Source: Solen grandis (taxonomy: Eukaryota > Mollusca > Bivalvia > Adapedonta > Solenidae). Taken from it: DNA of 64,000 nucleotides. Positions within the stretch are counted from its first letter, which is position 1. Every line of letters starts with the position of its first letter. A program made the translations under genes and the position numbers. The stretch is from assembly GCA_021229015.1 (NCBI GenBank), contig CM037777.1, positions 58,844,342-58,908,341 of the forward strand, in the 5' to 3' direction. Below, in pieces: positions 50,960 through 61,833 of the stretch. The notes below the pieces were generated by a model. It ran no database searches. It was not told the origin of the DNA and saw only the letters and a list, made by a program, of their open reading frames with translations.

Positions 50960-51215
50960 TTCACTTCATATAATGCTAAATCTACTCTACAATGTATACA
51001 TTGTTGCAACGGCTCAATTTAAGTACATAGTCACCCAATTTATTGACATTTCCACTTCATATTATGCCAAATCTACTCTATATATTGTTGCAACGACTCA
51101 ATATAAGGACATAGTCACCCAATATATTGACATTTCCACTTCTAATGCCAAATCTATTCTATATATTGTTGCAAGGGCTCAATATAAGGACATAGTCACC
51201 CAATACGTGCTATGT
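50960..51215 (+). repeat. ~88-bp tandem repeat, three units in contig 3 against one in contig 2
   Basis: Units contain TATATTGTTGCAACGACTC and GACATAGTCACCCAATATAT. The contig 2 counterpart (28276-28340) has a single unit, so copy number differs between the two versions. The frame at 50973-51266 only reads through the repeat. Confidence 0.8.
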
Positions 51216-52154
51216 AATCATCCATGTGATATTTATTTTATTACACCGAATATCACAATCAAGTAAATCAACCAGAGAAATTAATGAAGGACAACAATAC
51301 TTTTAAATTCGCGTATTTGGAAAAACCCATCGATCTTTTTTTAGGTCTGTGTCACTTCTATGTCTGCCCAATTGGGAGTGCAAGGGAGTGTGTAAAAAAG
51401 GAAAGTGTTGAGTTTGAAGCTCTATCAATTAATAAGTAGAGTAGTAAGAACCACATACAGGAAAATATTGATTATTCATTGTATTATATAATTAAAAGAA
51501 CATATTCACAGCCTATAACATATATTAAACCCAACCTCAAAAAAAAATGAGGCGTTTGTAAAACTCAAAAGGTGTCATATACAGAACAGATAGTAATTCC
51601 GTTATATGGAAATCGGATCATCGAAAGCTCTTCAAAATGAAAGAAGGAAAATTTTGCCGTTTTGTATATTTGTATTTAATATTTCTAATTTGTTTTAATA
51701 TTTTCAATTAACTTAACTTTTTATCTATCGTGTTACTTGTCTTTGAAGTAGGGAATATACAGAAGCTTGGGTGAATTTAGAGATTATTTGTGTAACCGTT
51801 TCCTACAAATGGTCCGTATTATTTTAGTAATTAATACATTCTATTTAATAATATCTCAATAAAAATGTGTATACTTCATAATTTATTAATACATGGGCTA
51901 TTTGAGCTAGTAAAGAAGTTAAACATTAACTGTATTTGGGCACATCAGGGGTATTTGGGAAACCGATTTGTCCGTTAATTAACTAGGAAGTGTGTGTTGT
52001 TTGGTTTTCCTCTTATCTGTATTATGTCTGCTCGACAAGACTGTACAAAAGGTAAAATCTATATCTGTATATAGTTCGATTAGGAATATGTGAACATACG
52101 TATTTACTTTTATGGTAATCTTAATCTCATAAAGCTTACTTACTTGACAGAGAC

Positions 52155-52216
52155 ACGTTATTGTCAACTCAAATCACAGTCGTATTGCAATCTATAAATA
52201 AAGACTGACGTCACTA
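52155..52216 (+). repeat. Inverted repeat arm, partner 53984-54048
   Basis: GTCAACTCAAATCACAGTCG and TCTATAAATAAAGACTGACG recur in reverse complement at 53984-54048. The inverted copy retains AATTCCAGAGGG-like sequence also seen in contig 2 (29410-29425), so it is not a simple recent foldback. Confidence 0.75.
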
Positions 52217-52689
52217 GCAATATTACCGCCGTATGTGTGTGTGTATGTTACAGTGTATATATATTTTCAAAGATATTACTGACGCAATAAAATATGATTT
52301 CAGCAGTGTCATTGTAGATTAAGCATAGAAATAAGAAATTAACCTCCTACTTTCATTTTCACATAAAAATTATACGTGGACAAAGTGTAAATGGCGGCCC
52401 TAACTACCTGCCCGGCGATCTCGGATGAAATTAGTCATTTTCATATTGTCTTAATGCATATAATTCCTAACGTATACAGATACTTTACATATGTTTAGAA
52501 AGATTAGTTATTAGTTTCTAATAATTCGTTATCATATATTTTCAAAAGAAATTTGTTTAATACGGTTTGGTACTTCGGCCTGTATAACCATTCAATAAGA
52601 TAATCAAAGCGCCGAAGGCACTGACAGACTGTCTGCGGTTGTGGTGAGCAGCAAGAGCGCTAGATTGTAACCAAAATAGGTTATATGCT

Positions 52690-53152
52690 GGATTCTAATC
52701 TGTTTATAAAGGGGGTATGTGGTCAGTATCAGTTTTTCAGTTGTCAAATAAGAAACAAGGAAAGATAGTTAGATCTAGACATTACCACTCTGCCTCCTAC
52801 AGACTTATACCTGCTTCCACAGACTATTATAAATTCTCCTTCTTTCCGCGAGCTGTCTTCCACTGGAACAGTCTACCACCATCCACCGTTGCTTGTTTAA
52901 CTCAAGAACAGTTCAATCAGGCAGTCTGCCAGATTGATCACATCTCCCCTTAGAAAACACAAATCTCTTATTTTTATTAGTTTTTAAAGTAACACCTTCT
53001 TGCACTTTTTCTTTTTTTACTCTCAAATTTTATTTTGTTCCTAATCATTTCATTTTATCTTCACACAATCACTACTAATACTCTTGCAGCTAGACGCGCA
53101 AAATGTCTAGGTCCCCAATAGGGGTTTGACATCATAGGAAGATAGATAGATA
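52690..53152 (+). mobile_element. 5'-truncated non-LTR retrotransposon, C-terminal tail of the polymerase protein
   Basis: The frame ending at 52953 reads SRHYHSASYRLIPASTDYY, KFSFFPRAVFHWNSLPPSTV, ACLTQEQFNQAV. This is the conserved tail of jockey/CR1-type polymerase proteins (DYYxxSFFPRxxxxWNSLP). A ~200 bp 3' region follows, ending in a GATA microsatellite (53138-53151). It is absent from the contig 2 counterpart near 29860, so it is an insertion specific to this version. Dead on arrival. Confidence 0.8.
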
Positions 53153-53224
53153 GTTTTCATTTTTTATTAAACATTAGAACACGATAATCAAAATTAAAAA
53201 CATACATCTAAACTATATATTGAA

Positions 53225-53390
53225 CAAGAGCTGTCAGAGTACAGAACGCTCGACTATGGAATTAATTTCAAATGCCCTAAATATAAAATAGTAAAAATAA
53301 TAAACCTTGATATTCTTACCCTTTATATTTATGAAGTCTAAATTCAATCCCATGCCTATGATGATGATGATGATGATGAACAGAAGCAAC
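53225..53390 (+). mobile_element. Left-end fragment of the ~155-bp Helitron-like family
   Basis: AACAAGAGCTGTCAGAGTAC, ACGCTCGACTATGG and AATCCCATGCC match the start of 62165-63496; it stops within the first unit and runs into an ATG repeat (53358-53379). Confidence 0.65.
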
Positions 53391-54047
53391 GACTAACTAA
53401 TCTAGAATATTGACTTGAGCACACCCTTCCCAGTTGTTTGTTTGTTTGTTGGATTTAAGTCCCACCGCCCTTCCCGGTTGATAAGGAGTGAAGAAGGCCC
53501 TTAATGGCACGTGTCAATACCACACACACACACAATTAACAGTTCTAAATTGTATTGATTATAAATATATCAATCTTTTTTCTTTTTTTTTTCATAATAT
53601 AAAATTATTACAAGCTGATGATGGTGGTTTGGAAAGAAGCCTAAACTTAATCTTAAATTTCCTTCTTCATACTTCTATTGCGTCAGCATGTGCGTGTTTG
53701 ATTAATTTACTGGAAGTAGGCATACACGCGCCAGTCAATGCTGTATGGGTATACCGGTATCACCGAAAAATGGATCCGCTGTGTATAGTATGGTACATGA
53801 CAAATTTATAATGAATTGAACAGTTTTAATTTGGAGTATCTAATACATATAAATAACATGTCTTCATAACTTGTCGTTGGTACGAGTTTGCATATGAACA
53901 TATAACTTTCATCTGCGTGGTATTTTTAAGGAGCAATGGAATTTCCATTTTGCGGTTATTTACATTGCGCGTTCTTGCTAGTGACGTCAGTCTTTATTTA
54001 TAGATTGCAAGCCCTCTGGAATTATTTACGACTGTGATTTGAGTTGA

Positions 54048-54480
54048 CAATTCTGGACCAGTCAGTTTTTCCCCCTATCCAAAATATTGTGACAGATGGT
54101 GGGGAAATTCTTGATCAGTCAGTTTTTTCCACCCTGTCATTTAAATTGCTCATGATGGTGGGGAAATTCTGGACCAGTCAGTTTTTTCCCCCATATCTAA
54201 TATTTTTACACGAGATGGTGGGGAAATTCTGGACCAGTCAGTTTTTTCCCCCCTGTCATGTAGATTTAGCATGAAGTTGGGGAAATTCTGGCCTAATCAG
54301 TTGGGGGGGGTATTTTGACCAGTCAGTTTTTTTTCCCCTATCTAATATTTTGACACGAGATGGTGGGGAAATTCTGGACCAGTCAGTTTTTTCCCCCCTA
54401 TCTAATATTTTTACGAGAGATGGTTGGGAAATTTTTGCCTAGTCAGTTTTTCCGCCCACTATCCAATATTTAAAAATAGA
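54048..54480 (-). repeat. Array of CTGACTGG/CCAGAATTTCCCC units, minus orientation
   Basis: About seven units with GGGGAAATTCTGGACCAGTC, AGTTTTTTCCCCC and CTATCTAATATTT. They face the same family in plus orientation at 54755-55105, giving an inverted pair separated by about 280 bp. Confidence 0.75.
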
Positions 54481-54754
54481 AGAGAGTCATTTAAAAGATT
54501 GTTGTATGGGATAGATATGTTAGGTATATAATACTGCTTATTATGTACTTGCAGTTTGTATTTGTGTTTGAAAAAACATATACAGAAAAGGAGCATTAAA
54601 TGAATTAAAAGTTGAGAACAGTTGCGTTATGACTAACTTCAATTATTAGCTATAATTCTAAATTGAGCTGTAAAGAAAAATAAGAATTGGTAAACAGATA
54701 TACACATCCACCAATTTTTGTGCAAACACTTAAGACCATTAACTGGCAAGAAAA

Positions 54755-55105
54755 TATAAGATGGGGGAAAAAACTGACGAGATAAAATTTCCCTATTGAC
54801 ATGCACAATATTTTAGAGGAAAAAAAACTGACTAGGCAAGAATTTCCCGACCTTCAGGCACAAAATATTGGAAAGTGGAAAAAACTGATTAGACCAGAAT
54901 TTCCACACCTCTAAAATCCTTAAAATTAGAGGGGGAAAAAATGACTGGTGGGGAAAAAACCGACTAGTTAGTTTTTCCCCAAGAAAAATCTGACTAGTCA
55001 GTTTCTTCCGAGGAAAAACCTGACCAGTCAGTTTCTTCCCCGGGGAAAAACCTGACCAGTCAGTTTTTTCCCCGGGGAAGAAACTGACTGGGGAAAAACC
55101 TGACT
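54755..55105 (+). repeat. Array of CTGACTGG/CCAGAATTTCCCC units, plus orientation
   Basis: Units with AAAAACTGACTAGGCAAGAA and TTTCCC, then a shorter-period block, CCTGACCAGTCAGTTT and CTTCCCCGGGGAAAAA, itself palindromic. Same family as 31690-32385. Confidence 0.75.
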
Positions 55106-55199
55106 GTTACACTCATACCCCTAGATGTATATTTCTATTCAAAAGTTAGGGCTATAAAGAAAAAAAACTGAAGATTCTCAGCAATTCGGGAAACATTAA

Positions 55200-55433
55200 C
55201 CCTTTCCCTCATTGAGGAAACCATGAAAAGACCTATGCGAACAACATAAAACCAGATCAGCCTGTGAGTAACTCGCAGGCTGATCAGGTTTTATGCTGTT
55301 CGCTGCTCCTCAGTGGTCTGGAAATGAGGACTTTATAATTAAATTTGGTAAGGTTTAACTGTGGTTTTCTGCAAATCAGGCTTTATGTGGTACCTATTGA
55401 GTGTGTCAAAATGAGTCTATATGAGGGAAAGGG
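55200..55433. mobile_element. piggyBac-like MITE, 234 bp (contig 3)
   Basis: Same termini and TTAA flanks (55196-55199, 55434-55437) as 35796-36028. Here the internal hairpin is nearly perfect: GATCAGCCTGTGAG and CTCGCAGGCTGATC. Confidence 0.75.
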
Positions 55434-55925
55434 TTAAATAGTGGACAATAAAACGAAACAACACATGCCCTGTAGTGGACAATAAAACAAAACAACACAT
55501 GCTCTGTAAGTATAAACTTTTTTTATTGATACTCAGCTTCTACTGATTACAAAGCACTAAACAACAAATAAGAAACAAACAAGTCATATGTCCATGTTGA
55601 AGTTAAAATGTTAAAAAAGTCATGTACATAGAAATATAACCACATATAAGCACACTTTCAATATACAATGGTAGATGACAGATGCTGTTTAGAGTGTTAG
55701 TTATGTTGAGTGAATGGTCAAATGTATGTAGTGGTAAATGTATGTAAAGTGGGACTGTTGAGTGGTATTTGGTGGTTGAGTGACTATGCTGGATAATATG
55801 GACAAATATGTTGAGGGTCAGGTAAAACTTGCAAGTCATGCAGAGTGGTACCAACTAATGATGTGTTGAGTGGTTTGGCTGGTGTTGAGTTAAAGTATTG
55901 AACTGAATTTATGGTGTTGTTTGTG

Positions 55926-56341
55926 GGTAGGGGGTGGTATGCTGAGTGGTAGAGCTGGGTGGTATGCTGAGTGGTAGAGCTGGGTGTTATGCTGAGTGTT
56001 AGAACTGTGGTGTTATGCTGAGTGGTAGAGCTGGGTGGTATGCTGAGTGGTAGAACTGGGTGGTATGCTGAGTGGTAGAGCTGGGTGGTATGCTGAGTGG
56101 TAGAGCTGGGTGGTATGCTGAGTGGTAGAACTGTGTGTTATGCTGAGTGGTAGAGCTGGGTGGTATGCTGAGTGGTAGAGCTGGGTGGTATGCTGAGTGG
56201 TAGAGCTGGGTGGTATGCTGAGTGGTAGAGCTGGGTGGTATGCTGAGTGGTAGAGCTGGGTGGTATGCTGAGTGGTAGAGCTGGGTGGTATGCTGAGTGG
56301 TAGAGCTGGGTGGTATGCTGAGTGGTAGAACTGAATAATAT
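55926..56341 (+). repeat. 25-bp minisatellite, about sixteen to seventeen units
   Basis: Unit GGTATGCTGAGTGGTAGAGC+TGGGT, with occasional AACTG and GTGTT variants. Because 25 is not a multiple of three, the minus strand reads a 25-residue period (HSAYHPALPLSIPP...), which explains the 133-codon open frame at 56013-56414 without a gene. Confidence 0.95.
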
Positions 56342-56429
56342 TTTGAGTGATTTGAATATGGCTTTTATTTCTAAGTTGTGTTGTAGAACAGGGTAGTAAT
56401 GTTGAATGGTACACTCAGTTTTAATATCA

Positions 56430-59400
56430 AGTTCAGTTCAGTGTTCCAGGCAGTCTAGAAATGAAGCCAACAGTAGATAATTAAGGAAAAAATAATGTAC
56501 TTCAACCTTTAATTTCAGTTTTCATCAGAATGAAACCAAACAACACATCTGTACAAAGTTTGCATAAATATATTCTGAGTTAACTCAAAATCACTATCTG
56601 TTATACAATGTTGTTTTTTTTTTTGTTTTTTATACACAAAATATTAGCCTTATATTATGAAAAATCCATAAAAACTGAAAAAGTGAAGGATATCACATTT
56701 CCACACCAGCATTTAAAAACTGTTTTAAGTTTTAATTATAAAACATGCATTTGATTGTTAAAATTTAAAAAAAATTTTTGGAAAAGGTTAAAACTTGAAG
56801 TTTCACTAAGGTAATTGTTTTGTTAAAATCCTCTACTGGATTTGTTTCCAATGAAAATGCTCAACAGTATTTAGCCCTATTGTAAGGATGAAAGCCATTT
56901 GTCACATGTTTATGGGTATTTTCATGCAACTAACAAACGTTTGGGTGAAGATCTGTGATACAATAAATCAAATCTTTCTACACAGATTTATGACTATGTT
57001 AAATGTATATATTAAAATTTTAACTATAAAGAAGTACACAAAAAAAAACCCATACTATTTCACTTGAGACATTTTCACATCTTGTGTGCATCACCACAAG
57101 ACGTTTGACATATTTCACACTTTCATGTGATGTATAAAATTCATGTGATAGTCACATGACTTTAACATTTTATAAATACAATGTGCATTATCACATGACA
57201 GTTGATGTATTTAGAGCATCCATGTGATGTATTCCACTAAAATTCACGATATACTCACATGAATGAATAACTAAAATTATATCTTAATCTTACATACCCA
57301 CATATTGTTTATGTGTAGCAAAATAATTCTCTGTATTTCATCAATGTGACAACTTTACAAAACAAATAAGTCCTTAAATCCACATGTTTCATAATGATCA
57401 CAAAAATTATTACATAATAATTATAATTCATTACTTACTCTATTTTTGCAGGGACTAACAATAAATGGATTTTGTTGTCAAAGGCCAGGAACATGTACAG
57501 GGTATATATGAAAAATAGTACTAACTTCACAAAAAAAATGGAAAGTAGAGACACTGGGTTTAGTTGCATGTTTTGATGTTTTTGACAAGTGTTTTACATC
57601 AGTATAGATCTGGCATGAAAGTCATATCAGTTTTTAAAATGGGACAAAAACTGTATACTTCTCAAAACAAATAAAAAAAATAATAAAAAAACAATCAGCC
57701 AAAATTTTAGTCTGGCATACCGATGTTACTGACAATTCTATCTTAACAATAAAAATGTGATATAAATTCAGATGTTTTCTTTAAAACATAAATCAGTATT
57801 ACAAAAATATGAAGTATATCTTAACACATGTCAATACCAGAGAACACAAAACACACACAGTGAGAAAGAAGTAGATTCTATGACCATCCAATATGAAATT
57901 ATTTACAAACTGGTAAAATAGCAAAATTTGTCTAAAATTCCAATGTTTAATTTTTTCTGTATGCTTAACAAAGAGGACATTTGAGATTCCCTTTAATTTC
58001 TAATGTGCAAAGTTCTTGTATCATACCAATAAAAATATACTCAACCTTCACATTTGCTCATTTGAAACTTCATCAAAAGAATGCTTAAAAGTTTTGTTTT
58101 GGTATTGTCAGGGATTTTTTCATTTAACCATTTTTGACAGCATATTCTTTCAAGAATCAGATCTACTGACACAATCTTGTAAAATTTGCTTATATAATAA
58201 ATTTAGAGCAGAAAAAGCCAAAAATGAAACAAAATAATGTAAAAACTGTAAAAAGTGTGGTCTTTTAGTTGAAAGGGGTGGTTCCTTATAGGATAGTATA
58301 AGACTTTTTCTTTTTTGCTTGTGTATCTAGCTGAATATGCTGACCACAAATGGATTGCAAATATATTATTTTTCCCGTTATAATTTTTGGCCATTTCTTA
58401 TGGTAGGTGAACCAACTCCTTTCTTACTCAGACATTCCTACTCTACAGCTATAAATAACATGAGTAAAGAAAAAGTAACACAAAACTAACATACATTTCA
58501 AAGAAAGTTGAATAAATACTTAAAATTTCTAAAACCTTTAAAATGTGTGTAACCACAATATACAATATACTGTAAATAGGTAATTTCATACATTCGACAA
58601 AGAAGAAACTATCTTAAAAACTTGAAAAATATATATCAGACATGTAAAACGTCAATGCCATACAAAATAAATAACATCCCAATATCAAAGTCAAAACATG
58701 TCAACACAAACAAATAAATTTAACCAAAGAAATGAGGAGAGGTATAAAAATCTACACAGGATAATCCTCATTTAAATCTAAAATATTAATCATAAATACT
58801 TTATACAAATAACAATAGTCATTCAAACATTCTTGGACAGGGTAAAAATTAAAAAGAGATTTTAAAAAATTAAATTTGAAAGGAATAATAGAAACAAGTT
58901 GTTGTAATATTGGAAAAAAAAAAAAAATTGATTCCAAAGAGCCTTCACCTTTTGCTTCATATAGACTCGCTTTGATGCATTTGCAAATAGAGCAGACTCA
59001 GATCAGACAGCTCCTATATATGTAAAATAGTAAAGATCTTCAGATATTTTCATCACAAAATATGATTGGTTTGTCCATCTTTAGTTTTTGGATTCATCTG
59101 ATAGAAGGGTCATATTTTGCATCAGAAAATTCAAATTCATTATTAAATATATTATGAATGTATTAGTATAGATTTAAGAAGAAATTCAAATTCATTTTTA
59201 GCATAGACTTATAAACAAATGGTCACGGATAAAACACGACAATCTACATGTAGGTAAATGATTCCTGACTGGGGAAAAAAGCAGTACATGTTTACTACCC
59301 TGTCTGTACCCCAATCCTCATGTCTCCCTCTCATTAAGTTCACAACACTTAACACAAGTTAGAACTAAAAATAAAAAGGTATCACATATTCTGTACTAAT

Positions 59401-60155
59401 AATGAATGATGCAACAATATTGGGTTAAAAATTGTTAATTTTTTTATGACAACTGCAGTAATCTCCATCATTTTGTCATTGGCATCACCTGAAATGTTTG
59501 GATAATCCGTCTCATTTTGATCCTTAACAGACACATCTACAATGGATCCAGTCTGTTAAACCTTTACCATACCAGAACTATGAGATATTCACATATGACC
59601 TATGAAGACAATTATCTATGCAACCAAAAATACTCTGGTTTTTACACTATTTCCTTTTCATGAATATCTTTCTGATGGGAAAACAACACAGTAAAACTTT
59701 TTTAGACTGTGCTGTTGCTTTCAGTATGGTCAGTGTTTACAATGGTTCTCAGGGTGTATAATGTGTATCCCAGTGCTGTAGGTACAAACCATTCTCTTAC
59801 GCCTCCTACAAGTCACTTATCCCTGTATTGAGAATATACATAAACCAGAAACTTCTGGTGGGAATGGACTCACTTATATATTTCTAGTTCACCATAATCC
59901 AGATTGGGAATTCACCACAGCATGACACGTACATGAGCTTTCTCTGTTTTAGAATCCCATGTAACACTTGTAATTAAACTAACCATCACTAGAGCACAAA
60001 CTAAACGTCTAAAAACCCAAAACAAAACAAAGCCACTGAATTCACCATGCTGACTGTACAGAATACATCCACAATGAACTATCTGACATCAGCACTTACA
60101 GTAAAACACTAGACAATCTCTCTTGCAACGTCCTTTTCCAGAGTCAACACAAGGA
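56430..60155 (-). other. Single-copy AT-rich region downstream of the cyclase, possible long 3' untranslated region
   Basis: No tandem array and almost no repeat shared with the rest of the window, apart from an inverted fragment (58960-59010) of the GGAGCTGTCTGATC family. It follows the cyclase stop codon on the minus strand. A minus-strand AATAAA near 55512 lies further on, in a segment also found at 36110-36130. Whether the transcript extends that far cannot be told from sequence. Confidence 0.35.
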
Positions 60156-61833
60156 TTACTCCCAATGAGCCCCGTCTTTAAGCTTCTTATATAGGAATGT
60201 TTTCATGACGCCCTTGCCTTTAACAGTGATTTCCCCGCGGTATTCAAACTCCATCATATCTCCAAGGCGATTGGCTGTCGCCTCAGGCACTTGGGTCCGC
60301 ATCGGTAGACCTGTTGAGTACATTCTACTGGAGATATTCACAGTGTCCCCCCAAATGTCAAACAGGAGTTTGGTGGTGCCTATAACACCAGCCGTGACCT
60401 CACCATAATTATAGCCTATATTAAGAATAAAGTCAAAGTTAAAAATGCTATCGTTGAACCTTCTGATAGTGTGATGGAGCTCAGTGGAGAATTGCATCAG
60501 GGCATATAGGTGAGCATAGGGATTCTTATTCTGGGCCCTGGACACCTCATTCAAACCTGAGGCTGCCATAAAGGTACTGCTAATTGTCTTAATCTTTTCT
60601 ACATCCTTAAACCGTTTATCATCAAGCAGTTCTTCATAGTCACTAACCAGTTCATTCAGCACTCTAGAAACTCCCTTCCACCCTCAAACGATTCATCATA
60701 GATCTCATTAAAGTTAATGATTGCTGCGAATATCACTCCCACATCCTTATGGTTTTTGGAATACTTGGATGTTTTCCTAACAATCTCGGACACGTGTTCT
60801 GGGATGATGTTGTGGAGCAGCCAGTCTGCCTGGTCCTTATTCTCCTGCATTATCTGCTTGTACTCCCATGCTTGCGCGTCTCCATGGTAGTTTAGCCTGT
60901 AGCTGATCTCCGACTCCCGATTCAGAATTGCAATCAACAGAACTAACAAGAGCATATCAAGAATTATTTCATAAAGCAAGATATTTACATTGGTAAAGAG
61001 TGAGACATACTTCTCTTCATCTGTTGCATTATCTGAAACTACCGTGGTATTACTGAAGACAATCTGTGTGACCTGCGTGACGTTCAGCGAGGACAGTGTA
61101 GTTGTCGATAGTGTGTCAGTGTTATTCCCGCACTTAATGACAGTAATGAGGACAATGCAAGCCGTTCCAGAGAGGAAGGCAAAGATCGATTTCATCCAGG
61201 AGCTGAGAGTGGTGAAGTTGATGTAGTGAAGCAGGGCAACAACGATGCAGAAACAGAAGAAGCGGTCATTCCAGTCTCGGCTGTTTATCATGGAGCAAGA
61301 GAAGTTGGCCAACACTGCCAGCACCGGAATGCTTGCGATGAGCGCTCCTAGGAAATTGCGGAAGTACCACCCAGTTGTGAGGTGAATCATGGTCAGCCAG
61401 CTGCTGCCATCCTCCTCGGAGGAGTACTTGATGGTCAGCATTCCTCGGATCAGGTTCAGCAGTTCCAGGATGAATGAAATACCGAAGAAAATCAGCCACG
61501 GCAGCTGGATGTCAAAGACAATGAAGCAGAATACGGAGATGATGATATAGACAAGGAAAGAGACCATGATCTCTAGGAAGGAGTGATACTTGGGAGCGGA
61601 TATCGTCTGTTGATTGTGCTGGTCCTCCATGTAGTGGTGGCGGTAGTTCTCCTCCAGTTTGCTATCCTTGAAGGTGAGCATGAACTTGTTGATGGGAGGC
61701 TTGTAGAAGTACTCCTTGTCGGTGATGCCCTCCTGGATGCACTTGACAATGTGCATGTCAGTGTGGTAGTTGATGTTGCGAATCTTAGTCCAGGTCTTGT
61801 TGAACTGCTCCTGGTTGATGTCATAATCCTCAT
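60156..61833 (-). CDS. ADCY9: ADCY9-like membrane adenylate cyclase, last coding exon (second membrane cluster plus C2 catalytic domain), frame broken once
   Basis: Membrane adenylate cyclase makes cAMP from ATP at the plasma membrane under G-protein control. The exon begins after an acceptor (TGTTGCAG then ATGAGG) at 61834-61835, phase 2, so C1a and the first membrane cluster lie beyond the window. Six hydrophobic segments (about residues 104-125, 128-152, 176-196, 209-226, 233-252 and 300-323 of the 410-residue open frame) form the second cluster, with four N-glycosylation sequons (N255, N269, N280, N287) in the last outer loop. C2 follows: YSKNHKDVGVIFA, then after the frame change VLNELVSDYEELL, EKIKTISSTFMAASGL, AGVIGTTKLLFDIWGDTVN, SSRM and VKGKG. 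The adenine-site Lys and Asp, the Asn/Arg pair and the phosphate Lys are present. VIGTTKLLxDIWGDTVN is typical of group 9; other isoforms have VIGARKPQYDIWGNTVN. The protein stops 11 residues after MKTFLY, without the long C2b tail of vertebrate ADCY9. Confidence 0.9.
60656..60662 (-). other. Frame change inside the cyclase C2 domain
   Basis: The upstream frame reads GGREFL then E-C-stop at 60656. The downstream frame resumes at 60662 with V-L-N-E-L-V-S-D-Y. Related cyclases read on smoothly with a basic residue and VLNEL at this point, so one base appears to be missing just after the leucine codon (CTAGAGTGCTG, where CTA-AGA-GTG-CTG would be expected). No intron fits because the two frames overlap. 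Many one-base homopolymer differences separate the duplicated blocks of this window, so a consensus error is the simplest explanation; a real loss-of-function allele is possible. Confidence 0.8.

Noticed and set aside
52717..52953. Host gene encoding a 78-residue protein
   Set aside because: The DYYKFSFFPRAVFHWNSLPP tail and GATA-ended 3' region identify it as a truncated non-LTR retrotransposon.
56013..56414. 133-residue minus-strand open frame with 25-residue repeats
   Set aside because: Fully explained by a 25-bp minisatellite; no flanking exon signals or non-repeat protein.
60656..60662. Programmed ribosomal frameshift in the cyclase
   Set aside because: No slippery heptamer or obvious stimulatory structure, and homologues have no frame change here.
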